This document shows positions 52,080 to 59,927 of a stretch of 64,000 nucleotides of DNA, piece by piece (position 1 is the stretch's first letter; each line of letters starts with the position of its first letter). Source of the DNA: Spongiivirga citrea (lineage in GTDB: Bacteria; Bacteroidota; Bacteroidia; Flavobacteriales; Flavobacteriaceae); NCBI RefSeq assembly GCF_010671565.1, contig NZ_JAABOQ010000009.1, positions 37,626-101,625 on the forward strand, written 5' to 3'. The notes beneath the pieces were generated by a model. That model ran no database searches and was not told the DNA's origin. It saw nothing but the letters and a program-made list of their open reading frames with translations. The position numbers and the translations under genes are program-made.

Positions 52080-53870
52080 ATGCGCGTTCTTAGTCTTTTC
52101 TGTCTTCTCTTTTCTATAACCATAGCTGCTCAAAATTACCATAAGGAGCTAAAACCAGATATTCAATCGCTAATTGATAAAGGCGAAGCTTGTTTAAAGG
52201 CAAAACAGTCCGATTGCAACATTGCTTTTGAGAAAGCTTTAGCACTGGCGGAAAAAGAAAAAGACTCTACACTAGCAATGACGCATTACGTTATCGGATT
52301 AAGTCATTCTCAGTATGGTAAACTCCCTGTTTTTTTAGAATACCTCAACAAAGGACTAAGCCTTACTCAAGGCCAAAATCATCCCACGGTTACCTCAGCA
52401 ATATTAAGAAAGAAAGTCTATGCCTTTGCGCGTATGGGGCCAATTGACAGCATTCTACCTACAAGTGAAGTGGCCATGAAATGGGCAAAAGAATCTAATG
52501 ACAATCGAACCATAGCCGAGGTTTATATTCAACGTGCCGACTTACTACACCGTCTAGGAAACTCCAATGAGGCTTTGCAACTTCTTAGAGAGGCAAAACC
52601 CTACGCCGACAAAGCCGGCATACAACGTCAAAAAGCTGGAATTGTATTTACCATGGGGAATATTTATTTAAGTAATTATGACTTTGAAGAAGCGCGTACC
52701 ACTCTTGAAGAATCCATGACTATTTCCAAAGGCGATGACGAAATGTATTATTTAAGTCTTGTTAATTGGAGTCTGGCAATGATTGCATTAGTACAGCCAC
52801 AACCTGTAGTTGAGAAACTCCCTGAAGCGGTAACCTTTTTTAAAGGACGTAACTTAGAATGGACCGCAAAAACGCATTTATCACATGCCCACTCTAAATT
52901 AGAGAACTACAAAGAGAGTATTACTCTAAGTGAGCAATGCCTGGCTGCAGCCCAACAGATATACGATCCTACATTAATCAGTCTAAACAATCGAATATTG
53001 GCAAAGGGATATATAGAGACCAATCGGGCCGGAAAAGCAGTTTTATATGCTGAGAAGGCATATACCTATGAATCAGAAAAAGGAGCTATTGACGAACAGG
53101 TACTTGGCTCCCTCATTCTTTATGGTTTTGCACTTGGTAAAAGTGGTCAAAAAGACAAAGCCTATGACGTTTGGGAACATATGCCTAAATTAATAGATAG
53201 TGTTGGATTTACAGCTAAGCAGCGGGAAATTAAAAAGTGGCAGGAGCTATATGAAACCGAAAAGAAAGAGGCTCAAATTGCGATTCAAGAAAAGAATATT
53301 GCCCTTTTAGAGGAAAAAGAAACTAGTAGCAAACTACAAAAAGGATTGCTGGCTGCCGGACTATTAGCCGTCCTCGCAGTCTTAAGCGGATTGTGGATTC
53401 GTTTTCGTGAAAGTAAAAAAAGAGCAGCTTTAGAGCGTGAAAAACTTGATGCCGAAATTCAATACAAACAAAAAGAACTGACCACTCATGCCTTACATCT
53501 CGCTAAAAAGAATGAAATTCTGGTCGATTTAAAAAGTAAGGTCGAGCAAATGGAAGGTGGTTGTGAGACAAGAGATATCATTAACACCATTAATTTTGAT
53601 CTAAAAGACGAAGCGAGTTGGGAACACTTTACCCAATACTTTGAAAAAGTGCATACCGATTTTGGTGTAAACGTAAAAAACAAATATCCTGATGTCACAA
53701 CAAATGAACTGCGGCTTATGGCACTGCTACGAATGAGTCTTACAAACAAAGAAATTGCCAATATTCTGAATGTTACAGCAGATGGAGTAAAGAAAGCTCG
53801 CTACAGATTACGTAAAAAGATGAGTCTATCTTCTGATGATTCTTTGGAGACAGCGATTTTGAAAGTTTAA
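52080..53870 (+). CDS. TPR-repeat transcriptional regulator with membrane helix and LuxR-type HTH
   Basis: The 596-residue protein has a signal peptide (about 1-18), a periplasmic TPR region (about 40-400), a membrane helix (about 420-440, GLLAAGLLAVLAVLSGLWIRF), a coiled coil, then a C-terminal HTH (about 535-590, TTNELRLMALLRMSLTNKEIANILN then GVKKARYRLRKKM). This extracytoplasmic TPR plus cytosolic LuxR-like HTH plan is common in Bacteroidota. It should couple an outside signal to transcription; targets are unknown. Confidence 0.88.
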   Translation: MRVLSLFCLLFSITIAAQNYHKELKPDIQSLIDKGEACLKAKQSDCNIAFEKALALAEKEKDSTLAMTHYVIGLSHSQYGKLPVFLEYLNKGLSLTQGQNHPTVTSAILRKKVYAFARMGPIDSILPTSEVAMKWAKESNDNRTIAEVYIQRADLLHRLGNSNEALQLLREAKPYADKAGIQRQKAGIVFTMGNIYLSNYDFEEARTTLEESMTISKGDDEMYYLSLVNWSLAMIALVQPQPVVEKLPEAVTFFKGRNLEWTAKTHLSHAHSKLENYKESITLSEQCLAAAQQIYDPTLISLNNRILAKGYIETNRAGKAVLYAEKAYTYESEKGAIDEQVLGSLILYGFALGKSGQKDKAYDVWEHMPKLIDSVGFTAKQREIKKWQELYETEKKEAQIAIQEKNIALLEEKETSSKLQKGLLAAGLLAVLAVLSGLWIRFRESKKRAALEREKLDAEIQYKQKELTTHALHLAKKNEILVDLKSKVEQMEGGCETRDIINTINFDLKDEASWEHFTQYFEKVHTDFGVNVKNKYPDVTTNELRLMALLRMSLTNKEIANILNVTADGVKKARYRLRKKMSLSSDDSLETAILKV

Positions 53871-53904
53871 CTACAATTTAAATTTAGTGGATGTGATTAT
53901 AAAG

Positions 53905-53938
53905 AAAAAACCACCCCTCTCCAGGGGCGGTTTCTTAG
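53905..53938 (+). terminator. Terminator of the TPR-HTH regulator gene
   Basis: AAACCACCCCT pairs with AGGGGCGGTTT (one mismatch) around CTCC, 38 bases beyond the stop codon, followed by TTTCTTAG. A- and T-rich sides could also act on the opposite strand. Confidence 0.8.
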
Positions 53939-54149
53939 TACAAGTCATCATTGCTTTTGATAAATGACTTTCCTAACCAACTAAAATTAATTATGATTTA
54001 AAAGATGCTTAAAACAATTTGAATTATAGTGTGCCCAGATGAAATAGAAAATTCAAGCATAGTAATAGCTACGTTTTCATTTTATATTGAAATATGGGTG
54101 CAATAGAAACAAATTGTTAAGTATATTTTAAGTTGTAATTGATTTTCAA

Positions 54150-55772
54150 CTAAAATTTGAAACTTATACCAGTATATACGCCCATATAAAATGGTTGAAA
54201 ATCGCCGGCTTCGCGATTAAACGCATTTAACTGATATTTAAAAATAGGTTCAAGATTTAACTGTAAATTATTACTCAAGGCATAGTCTATACCAATACCT
54301 ACATTGGTAGTAAAACTCATATTGTTCACATTATTTGCTTCGCCTACATTCGTGATTAAATCATTCGATTCTATCGAGATATTATTGTCTGTTAAAAACA
54401 AGCTACTCAATCCGCCAATTACATTAATCCCTAGTTTCTTATCAACCAAACGGTATTTTAATTCCACAGGAACTTCAACATAGCCAAACTGCTGATTCAT
54501 TACCCCGAGCGTTTCTACTGGCCCACGGTTTGTGTTTACATCATTTGGCACATCTGATGATAAGTCACCGAAAGCATTGCTACTGCTCGGCGTTCTATCT
54601 TTTACATCTAAACGAGAGGTATTACTATTATAACTTATAGTCTCAAGATTTCCACCGTCTAAAGATGCGCTAAAAGCAATTTCCTCGGTTTCATAACCAA
54701 GATTTACAACATTCACACCAGAGCGAACACTAAGTCGTTTACTCACCTGATAGGCTACCCCAACACCATAACTTAAATTGATGTTTCCGCTTTTAGCATT
54801 GTCTTTAAATTGAGAATGAACGGGCGACCCTTCGCCAACGGTATTGTAATACACTGGTGCCACCATCGGGTTTACACTCCACTTTTTATCAATAGATGGT
54901 TCTACTTTAGCTATATCCGTATTTTGTTCTTCCTTGTCAAGAGCATCTAATATAGACGGAAGGCTGTTTTCTTCTTTTACACCTTCATTTTCTTTTGTAT
55001 AAGAATTGGCAATAACAGTATTGTTATTTAATTCAACATCCTTATTGACTATGGCATTTTGTTCATTGCTATTTTTAGCTTCGTTTTTCTTATTATCTAC
55101 AACCGCTGCAACCGCATTTTTCTCATCAGTATTCAATGGGTCATCGATATGCTTTGTTAGAGATTCCTTTTCCTTAGAAATATCTTTTGTTCTTAAAGCA
55201 GGTGAATTATTGTTAGCAGCTACCCCTTCATTTTTATTAAGTTGAATGGTTTTGTCTGTTATATTCGCTTTTTTAGTTGGAGGATTTCCGTCAGTCTTAT
55301 TTTCAACCACAACTAAATTGGTCTTAATTTTCTTGCTAGTTAGATTGTTATTTCTATCTTTTCCTTTTTCGCTATTAGAATCATCAGATTCTGCTACCAC
55401 CGCTTCAGATTCATTATTTGATGGCGTATTATTTCCATTCTCGTCAACAATAGTATTCTGTATTAATTCGTCTGCACTATTGTTCTCATTTTCAATTAAC
55501 GCTGGCGAAGAATCTTTTTTAACGTCTTCATTTACAATTTGAGGTTCGATATTCTTGTTTTCTTCACCTGAAAACAGATTATACCCCAACATGAATAGTA
55601 GAGCAAGAGCGGCGGCAATTCCGCCAAGCTGCATCCAAAACGGAATTACCCGTCGTTTCTTTTTATGGCCAAGTTCATCCTGAATCCTGTTCCATAGATC
55701 GTTGTCTGGAGTAACTTCAAAATCTTTGAACTTCTCCTGAAACAATCGATCGATATGTTTTTTATCACCCAT
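54150..55772 (-). CDS. Anti-sigma-like head, membrane helix, Asn-rich linker and outer-membrane barrel in one chain
   Basis: The 540-residue protein has an N-terminal cytosolic part (about 1-42, FEVTPDNDLWNRIQDEL) like anti-sigma heads, one membrane helix (about 44-66, FWMQLGGIAAALALLFMLGY), a low-complexity Asn/Lys/Glu/Ser linker (about 70-300), then a C-terminal beta-barrel-like domain (about 305-540) ending in FKF. Its ATG directly abuts the ECF sigma stop. One chain would therefore join cytosol, inner membrane, periplasm and outer membrane. Anti-sigma function is inferred from position and head sequence. Confidence 0.8.
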   Translation of the reverse strand: MGDKKHIDRLFQEKFKDFEVTPDNDLWNRIQDELGHKKKRRVIPFWMQLGGIAAALALLFMLGYNLFSGEENKNIEPQIVNEDVKKDSSPALIENENNSADELIQNTIVDENGNNTPSNNESEAVVAESDDSNSEKGKDRNNNLTSKKIKTNLVVVENKTDGNPPTKKANITDKTIQLNKNEGVAANNNSPALRTKDISKEKESLTKHIDDPLNTDEKNAVAAVVDNKKNEAKNSNEQNAIVNKDVELNNNTVIANSYTKENEGVKEENSLPSILDALDKEEQNTDIAKVEPSIDKKWSVNPMVAPVYYNTVGEGSPVHSQFKDNAKSGNINLSYGVGVAYQVSKRLSVRSGVNVVNLGYETEEIAFSASLDGGNLETISYNSNTSRLDVKDRTPSSSNAFGDLSSDVPNDVNTNRGPVETLGVMNQQFGYVEVPVELKYRLVDKKLGINVIGGLSSLFLTDNNISIESNDLITNVGEANNVNNMSFTTNVGIGIDYALSNNLQLNLEPIFKYQLNAFNREAGDFQPFYMGVYTGISFKF

Positions 55773-56318
55773 TTAAACGGACTTTATACTAATTTTTTTT
55801 TCTTGTAATAATTCGATTTTTTCTTTCAAAATATTTCTAGCTCGGGCTAGATTAGATTTGGACGTCCCGTCGGAAATCCCCATCATTTTTCCTATTTCTT
55901 TATGAGAATACCCATCAAGCACGTACAGATTGAATACCATACGATACCTGTCAGGAAGCTCTTGCACTATTTTTAATAATACATCCATCGACAAGCCTTC
56001 TTCATCTACTTCAACTTCTACAGCCTCAATGGCGTTTTCGTTTACAATATCATATACATCTTGTGCACGATATTTTTGCATTACTGTATTCACAGTTATT
56101 CTGCGCATCCACCCTTCAAAAGAGCCTTTAAATTTATACTGTCCTATCTTATCGAAAATGGTTATAAAACTGTCTTGAAGGTTGTCTTCCGCTTCGGTTT
56201 TGTTTCGGGAATATTTAAGGCATACCGAAAAGAGCTTACCGGAAAATAGCCGATAAAGCTGCTCCTGAGCTTTGAGCTCACTTTTTTTGCATTGTTTTAT
56301 GAGTTGATCTAAACTCAA
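55773..56318 (-). CDS. ECF-type RNA polymerase sigma factor
   Basis: The 181-residue protein begins at TTG (SLDQLIKQCKKSELKAQEQL), because no ATG lies before conserved region 2. Region 2 includes KTEAEDNLQDSFITIFDKIGQYKFKG and the WMRRI motif; region 4 has YRMVFNLYVLDGYSHKEIGK and GTSKSNLARARNILKE. It is followed without spacing by the anti-sigma-like barrel protein. This operon is distinct from the sigma factor at 21.5 kb. Confidence 0.93.
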   Translation of the reverse strand: MSLDQLIKQCKKSELKAQEQLYRLFSGKLFSVCLKYSRNKTEAEDNLQDSFITIFDKIGQYKFKGSFEGWMRRITVNTVMQKYRAQDVYDIVNENAIEAVEVEVDEEGLSMDVLLKIVQELPDRYRMVFNLYVLDGYSHKEIGKMMGISDGTSKSNLARARNILKEKIELLQEKKISIKSV

Positions 56319-56353
56319 CAGTTAGTTTGTTTTATACCAATTTAAAATTGATG

Positions 56354-56791
56354 CTAGTTTGATGTCGGCTCTTCTGCCACGACTGGTACCTGAATTTCCA
56401 AATATTGATTACTACCATCGGCATTTTCACCATTCCATAATTGGAATGTGTACGTACCTTCGTAGATTACCATAAAATCAAAACTCATTTCTTTAACCGC
56501 TTCTTCTGCAGTCGTTTCTGGGCAATCTCTATCGGTAAAGACAGAATTTACAACCCCAATGCGTCTTGTTGTGTTGTCAGGCCGTTCAAAAGCAAAATTA
56601 GAAAAGAAATGACATTCTGTTGGTCGCGCAAATTCTACCGGAATAGTATAGGTGCTTCCCAATACAAAATTTTCAGGGAATTCTGCTGCAACAACAGGCA
56701 CAAACTCGTAATGAAAGTTTGCTTCATCATCATCTAAACTGCAGGAAACCACAGTTAGCATAAGCATAAAAAGTAGGAGGATCTTCTTCAC
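56354..56791 (-). CDS. Small lipoprotein of unknown function
   Basis: The 145-residue product has a lipoprotein signal (lipobox VVSC, C17) and an acidic start (SLDDDEANF). The rest appears to be one beta-sandwich domain (NFVLGSTYTIPVEF, EMSFDFMVIYEGTYTFQLWN) with a Cys pair (ECHFFS, DRDCPE) that may form a disulfide. It lies 35 bases upstream of the ECF sigma gene on the same strand and may share its operon. No family name is available. Confidence 0.72.
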   Translation of the reverse strand: MKKILLLFMLMLTVVSCSLDDDEANFHYEFVPVVAAEFPENFVLGSTYTIPVEFARPTECHFFSNFAFERPDNTTRRIGVVNSVFTDRDCPETTAEEAVKEMSFDFMVIYEGTYTFQLWNGENADGSNQYLEIQVPVVAEEPTSN

Positions 56792-56852
56792 TTTGTTTAC
56801 AATTATTTTTCCTATGATACCTAAATTACAAAAGGTTGCGTGCTAAAAACCA

Positions 56853-56877
56853 AAAAATCCCGTAAAAACGGGACTTT
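56853..56877 (-). terminator. Terminator of recA
   Basis: TCCCGT-AAAA-ACGGGA stem-loop 50 bases after the recA stop, with TTTTTT following on the minus strand. Confidence 0.87.
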
Positions 56878-56922
56878 TCGAGAATTTTGTAAGAAAATTA
56901 TATTAAACTATCTTCTTTGCTA

Positions 56923-57933
56923 CTATTTTTCATTTACAATAGCTATGGCATCTTTAATTTTGCCTTCTAGTTCTTCTAATAACTCAGGGTTATCTAGCAG
57001 CAGGGTTTTAACTGCATCTCGCCCTTGCCCTAACTTGGTATCGTTATAACTAAACCATGATCCGCTTTTCTTTACGATCTCATAGTCTACGCCTATATCA
57101 AGAATCTCGCCTACTTTAGATACACCTTCGCCGTACATGATATCAAATTCGGCCATTTTAAATGGCGGTGCTACTTTGTTTTTGACAACTTTTACACGGG
57201 TTTTATTACCCATAACATCGCCATTGGTGTTTTTTATTTGGGTCGATCGACGAATATCTAGTCGTACAGACGCATAGAATTTCAATGCATTACCACCCGT
57301 AGTTGTTTCTGGGTTACCGAACATTACTCCGATCTTTTCACGAAGTTGGTTGATAAAGAAAACTGTACAATTGGTCTTGCTAATCGTCGCTGTAAGCTTT
57401 CGTAGCGCCTGAGACATCAAACGGGCATGTAATCCCATTTTACTATCTCCCATTTCTCCTTCAATCTCACTTTTGGGAGTTAATGCTGCCACAGAATCGA
57501 TTACAATAATGTCAATTGCACCAGACCGAATAAGGTTATCAGCAATTTCTAAACCTTGTTCACCATGGTCCGGTTGTGAAATGATTAATTCATCAATATT
57601 TACTCCTAATTTTTCAGCATAAAACCGATCGAAAGCATGCTCCGCATCAATAAATGCTGCGATGCCGCCCGCTTTTTGAGCTTCGGCAATTGCATGCAGG
57701 GTTAAAGTCGTTTTACCCGATGATTCTGGTCCGTAAATTTCAATAATACGCCCCCTTGGGTAACCGCCCACACCTAATGCAATATCAAGACCCAAAGAAC
57801 CCGAAGGAATGGCTTCTACATCATCAACTACTCTATCACCCATCTTCATTACTGTCCCTTTACCGTAGGTTTTATCAAGCTTATCTAGGGTTAGTTTCAG
57901 TGCTTTTAATTTTGCGTCTTTTTCGTTACTCAT
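56923..57933 (-). CDS. recA: Recombinase RecA
   Basis: The 336-residue strand-exchange ATPase has Walker A GPESSGKT (residues 68-75), the catalytic Glu region ([10 protein letters not shown]), Walker B ([12 protein letters not shown]) and the DNA-binding loops with [14 protein letters not shown] and [18 protein letters not shown]. The core is complete; the C-terminus is short, ending [10 protein letters not shown], and lacks a long acidic tail. A housekeeping promoter candidate lies 19-49 bases upstream. No SOS-box-like dyad was recognised. Confidence 0.98.
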   Translation of the reverse strand: MSNEKDAKLKALKLTLDKLDKTYGKGTVMKMGDRVVDDVEAIPSGSLGLDIALGVGGYPRGRIIEIYGPESSGKTTLTLHAIAEAQKAGGIAAFIDAEHAFDRFYAEKLGVNIDELIISQPDHGEQGLEIADNLIRSGAIDIIVIDSVAALTPKSEIEGEMGDSKMGLHARLMSQALRKLTATISKTNCTVFFINQLREKIGVMFGNPETTTGGNALKFYASVRLDIRRSTQIKNTNGDVMGNKTRVKVVKNKVAPPFKMAEFDIMYGEGVSKVGEILDIGVDYEIVKKSGSWFSYNDTKLGQGRDAVKTLLLDNPELLEELEGKIKDAIAIVNEK

Positions 57934-57951
57934 TTTTAATCGATTTTGATG

Positions 57952-57982
57952 CTAAAATAATATATCTGATTTCAGCAAACAA
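57952..57982 (-). promoter_or_regulatory. recA promoter (TTG-N20-TATTTTAG)
   Basis: On the minus strand TTG (57980-57982), 20 bases, then TATTTTAG (57952-57959) fits the Bacteroidota -33/-7 promoter with one mismatch in the -7 box. The box ends 18 bases before the recA start. Confidence 0.55.
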
Positions 57983-57983
57983 T

Positions 57984-58139
57984 GCAGTCACGCAACCTTT
58001 ATTAACATTATGCATCATGGGTATAAGCAATGAATAAAAAAGAGTACGAAAAACATCTGAGATTTACTTCTTAGATACGGGTGCCAGTTAGTATTTAATA
58101 CATTTTGAAGAAGAAAAAATTAATTACAACGGGCTATTA
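57984..58139 (+). ncRNA. Candidate small RNA ahead of an orphan plus-strand terminator
   Basis: No plus-strand gene lies between 53870 and 59928, yet a textbook plus-strand terminator stands at 58142-58171. The stretch before it has no good gene; one possible 14-codon frame (58030-58074, MNKKEYEKHLRFTS) is too short to judge. A small RNA or leader peptide is a guess; promoter and 5' end are undefined. Confidence 0.3.
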
Positions 58140-58141
58140 AG

Positions 58142-58171
58142 GCGTTTCAGTAAAAACTGAAACGCTTTTTT
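58142..58171 (+). terminator. Strong orphan terminator (plus strand)
   Basis: The perfect 10-bp stem GCGTTTCAGT / ACTGAAACGC with AAAA loop is followed by TTTTTT on the plus strand. On the minus strand it lacks a T-run, so it appears to end a plus-strand transcript of unknown source. Confidence 0.8.
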
Positions 58172-58205
58172 ATTGGTGTAATATTAGAAAATAATTGAGG
58201 TGAAA

Positions 58206-58300
58206 AACAGTAAGGCTACCTTCCCTTGATGGAAGGGCTGGGGATGGGTGTCAACACAATATAACTAACACCCCTCTAAATCTCCCCTCAAGGGGAGACT
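58206..58300. repeat. Three-stem REP-like element
   Basis: The element has three dyads: CCTTCC...GGAAGG (58219-58235), GGGTGT...ACACCC (58246-58273) and TCTCCCCT-CA-AGGGGAGA (58281-58298). It lies downstream of the NtrY-like kinase gene. Similar CTCCCCTCAAGGGGAG sequences are frequent intergenic repeats in flavobacteria (from experience). Confidence 0.7.
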
Positions 58301-58325
58301 TTAATTTAGGATTCCTGAAATAAAA

Positions 58326-59777
58326 CTACTCCTTAGGAAAAATAACCTCAAAAGTGGTTCCCTTTCCTTCTTCTGACTCAAAATTGATGCTTCCTCGGTA
58401 GGTTTCGATGATATTTTTGATCATGGGTAGTCCAAGGCCCATTCCGCTTGTTTTAGTTGTAAATTTTGGTTCAAAAACCCTTGATCTATTTTCATCAGTA
58501 ACGCCATTACCATTGTCTTGAACTTTGATAATTACATTTCCATTATCTTGGGTTACTCCAACCAAAATTTCTGGTTTTTCAATTCCTTCCATTGCCTGAA
58601 TGGCATTTTTGACCAGGTTATTTACAACTCTGATAAGCTGCGTACGATCAAACTTGGCTATGACTTCTTTTTCTGAAGTGGAAAAGTAAATGTAATTTTC
58701 ATTGAAAATATCCAATGCTAGTTTTACAATCTCAACCACATTTAAGGTTTCTTTTTGTTGTGCTGGCATTTGGGCAAAGTTGGAGAATGCCGATGCAATC
58801 GAACTCATCGTATCAATTTGTTGAATAAGTGTCTTGCTATACTCATCAACTTTTTTATTGATATTAGGATCTTCAGGATCGAACTTTCTTTGAAAACTCT
58901 GCACACTTAGTCGCATAGGAGTTAGTGGATTTTTAATCTCGTGTGCTACTTGTTTCGCCATTTCTCGCCATGCTTGTTCGCGTTCGCTAGTTGCCAACTT
59001 TACGGCACTTTCCTCTAGCTCATCAACCATACTATTGTAAGCTTTGATCAAGCCAAAAAGTTCTTCGCTAGGGTTTTTTAAAGTGATTTTCTCATTGCGC
59101 TTATTTAGCGCTGTTTGGTTAATTTTTTCGCTAATCGTTTTAAGGGATTTGGTAATATATTTTGAAATAAAAAACGCTAACCCAATTGCGGTAATAAGCA
59201 TTAATAAATATGCCAACGCCAAGCGTTTTAAGAACTCAATTAATTCCATATTACTAAATGAATCATCTTCATAATACGGTAAATTCAAAATTCCGATAGG
59301 CTTAAACTTAAGGTCGGTGATATAGGTATATGAGTTGCGAATATCTCCAGCTGCCGTTTTATTTTTCTTTACAATTCGTTTTTCTGCACTTTCGGCTAAT
59401 TCATCTAAAATTTCTGTATCTATCTTTTTTTCCGCAGTAAAATCGGTAATACTTGCTCTTGAACTTTGAACAAGATTCCCATCAAGATCATAAATATTAA
59501 AATGTACACTATGAACATCTGCTATTTGGTGGATTTTATCCTTAAAAATAAGCCCTAACCTATCCGATGTCCGCTCCCAAGTGGTATTTTGAATGACATA
59601 CTTAATATTTTTTTGAAGCTGTTCTTCTTTTCGTTCAGATCGCGTTTTATTATAATCCTTAGCTTGTTCTTGATATTGGTAAATAGTAACCAATGCAATT
59701 AATACCGACGCGATAACCACCAAAAAGATCATGGTGACAAAAATTCGGGAACGAAGCGATAAGCGTTTTGTAATCAT
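58326..59777 (-). CDS. NtrY-like membrane sensor histidine kinase
   Basis: The ATG at 59777 (MITKRLSLRSRIF) precedes the first helix (about 12-31); an ATG 36 bases upstream is also possible. Product 483 residues. A periplasmic sensor (about 32-184) lies between the two helices, then a second helix (about 185-205), a HAMP-like linker, the phosphoacceptor H279 (QVAHEIKNPLTPMRLSVQSF) and an HATPase domain with NNLVKNAIQAME and DNGNGVTDENRSRVFEP. The HEIKNPLTP wording is typical of NtrY-type kinases. No response regulator lies next to it, so its partner is elsewhere. The signal is unknown. Confidence 0.9.
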   Translation of the reverse strand: MITKRLSLRSRIFVTMIFLVVIASVLIALVTIYQYQEQAKDYNKTRSERKEEQLQKNIKYVIQNTTWERTSDRLGLIFKDKIHQIADVHSVHFNIYDLDGNLVQSSRASITDFTAEKKIDTEILDELAESAEKRIVKKNKTAAGDIRNSYTYITDLKFKPIGILNLPYYEDDSFSNMELIEFLKRLALAYLLMLITAIGLAFFISKYITKSLKTISEKINQTALNKRNEKITLKNPSEELFGLIKAYNSMVDELEESAVKLATSEREQAWREMAKQVAHEIKNPLTPMRLSVQSFQRKFDPEDPNINKKVDEYSKTLIQQIDTMSSIASAFSNFAQMPAQQKETLNVVEIVKLALDIFNENYIYFSTSEKEVIAKFDRTQLIRVVNNLVKNAIQAMEGIEKPEILVGVTQDNGNVIIKVQDNGNGVTDENRSRVFEPKFTTKTSGMGLGLPMIKNIIETYRGSINFESEEGKGTTFEVIFPKE

Positions 59778-59927
59778 AGGGTATAAAGATGCATACAAGA
59801 TAACAATAATCACACCAAAAAATTAAGCGCGCTTTAAACCCCTTTTATACGTCAGTGAACCTATTATGTAAATCGAGTTTAATCTAAAGTAGTTATATTG
59901 GTAATACCTATTTACGACAACTAACTT

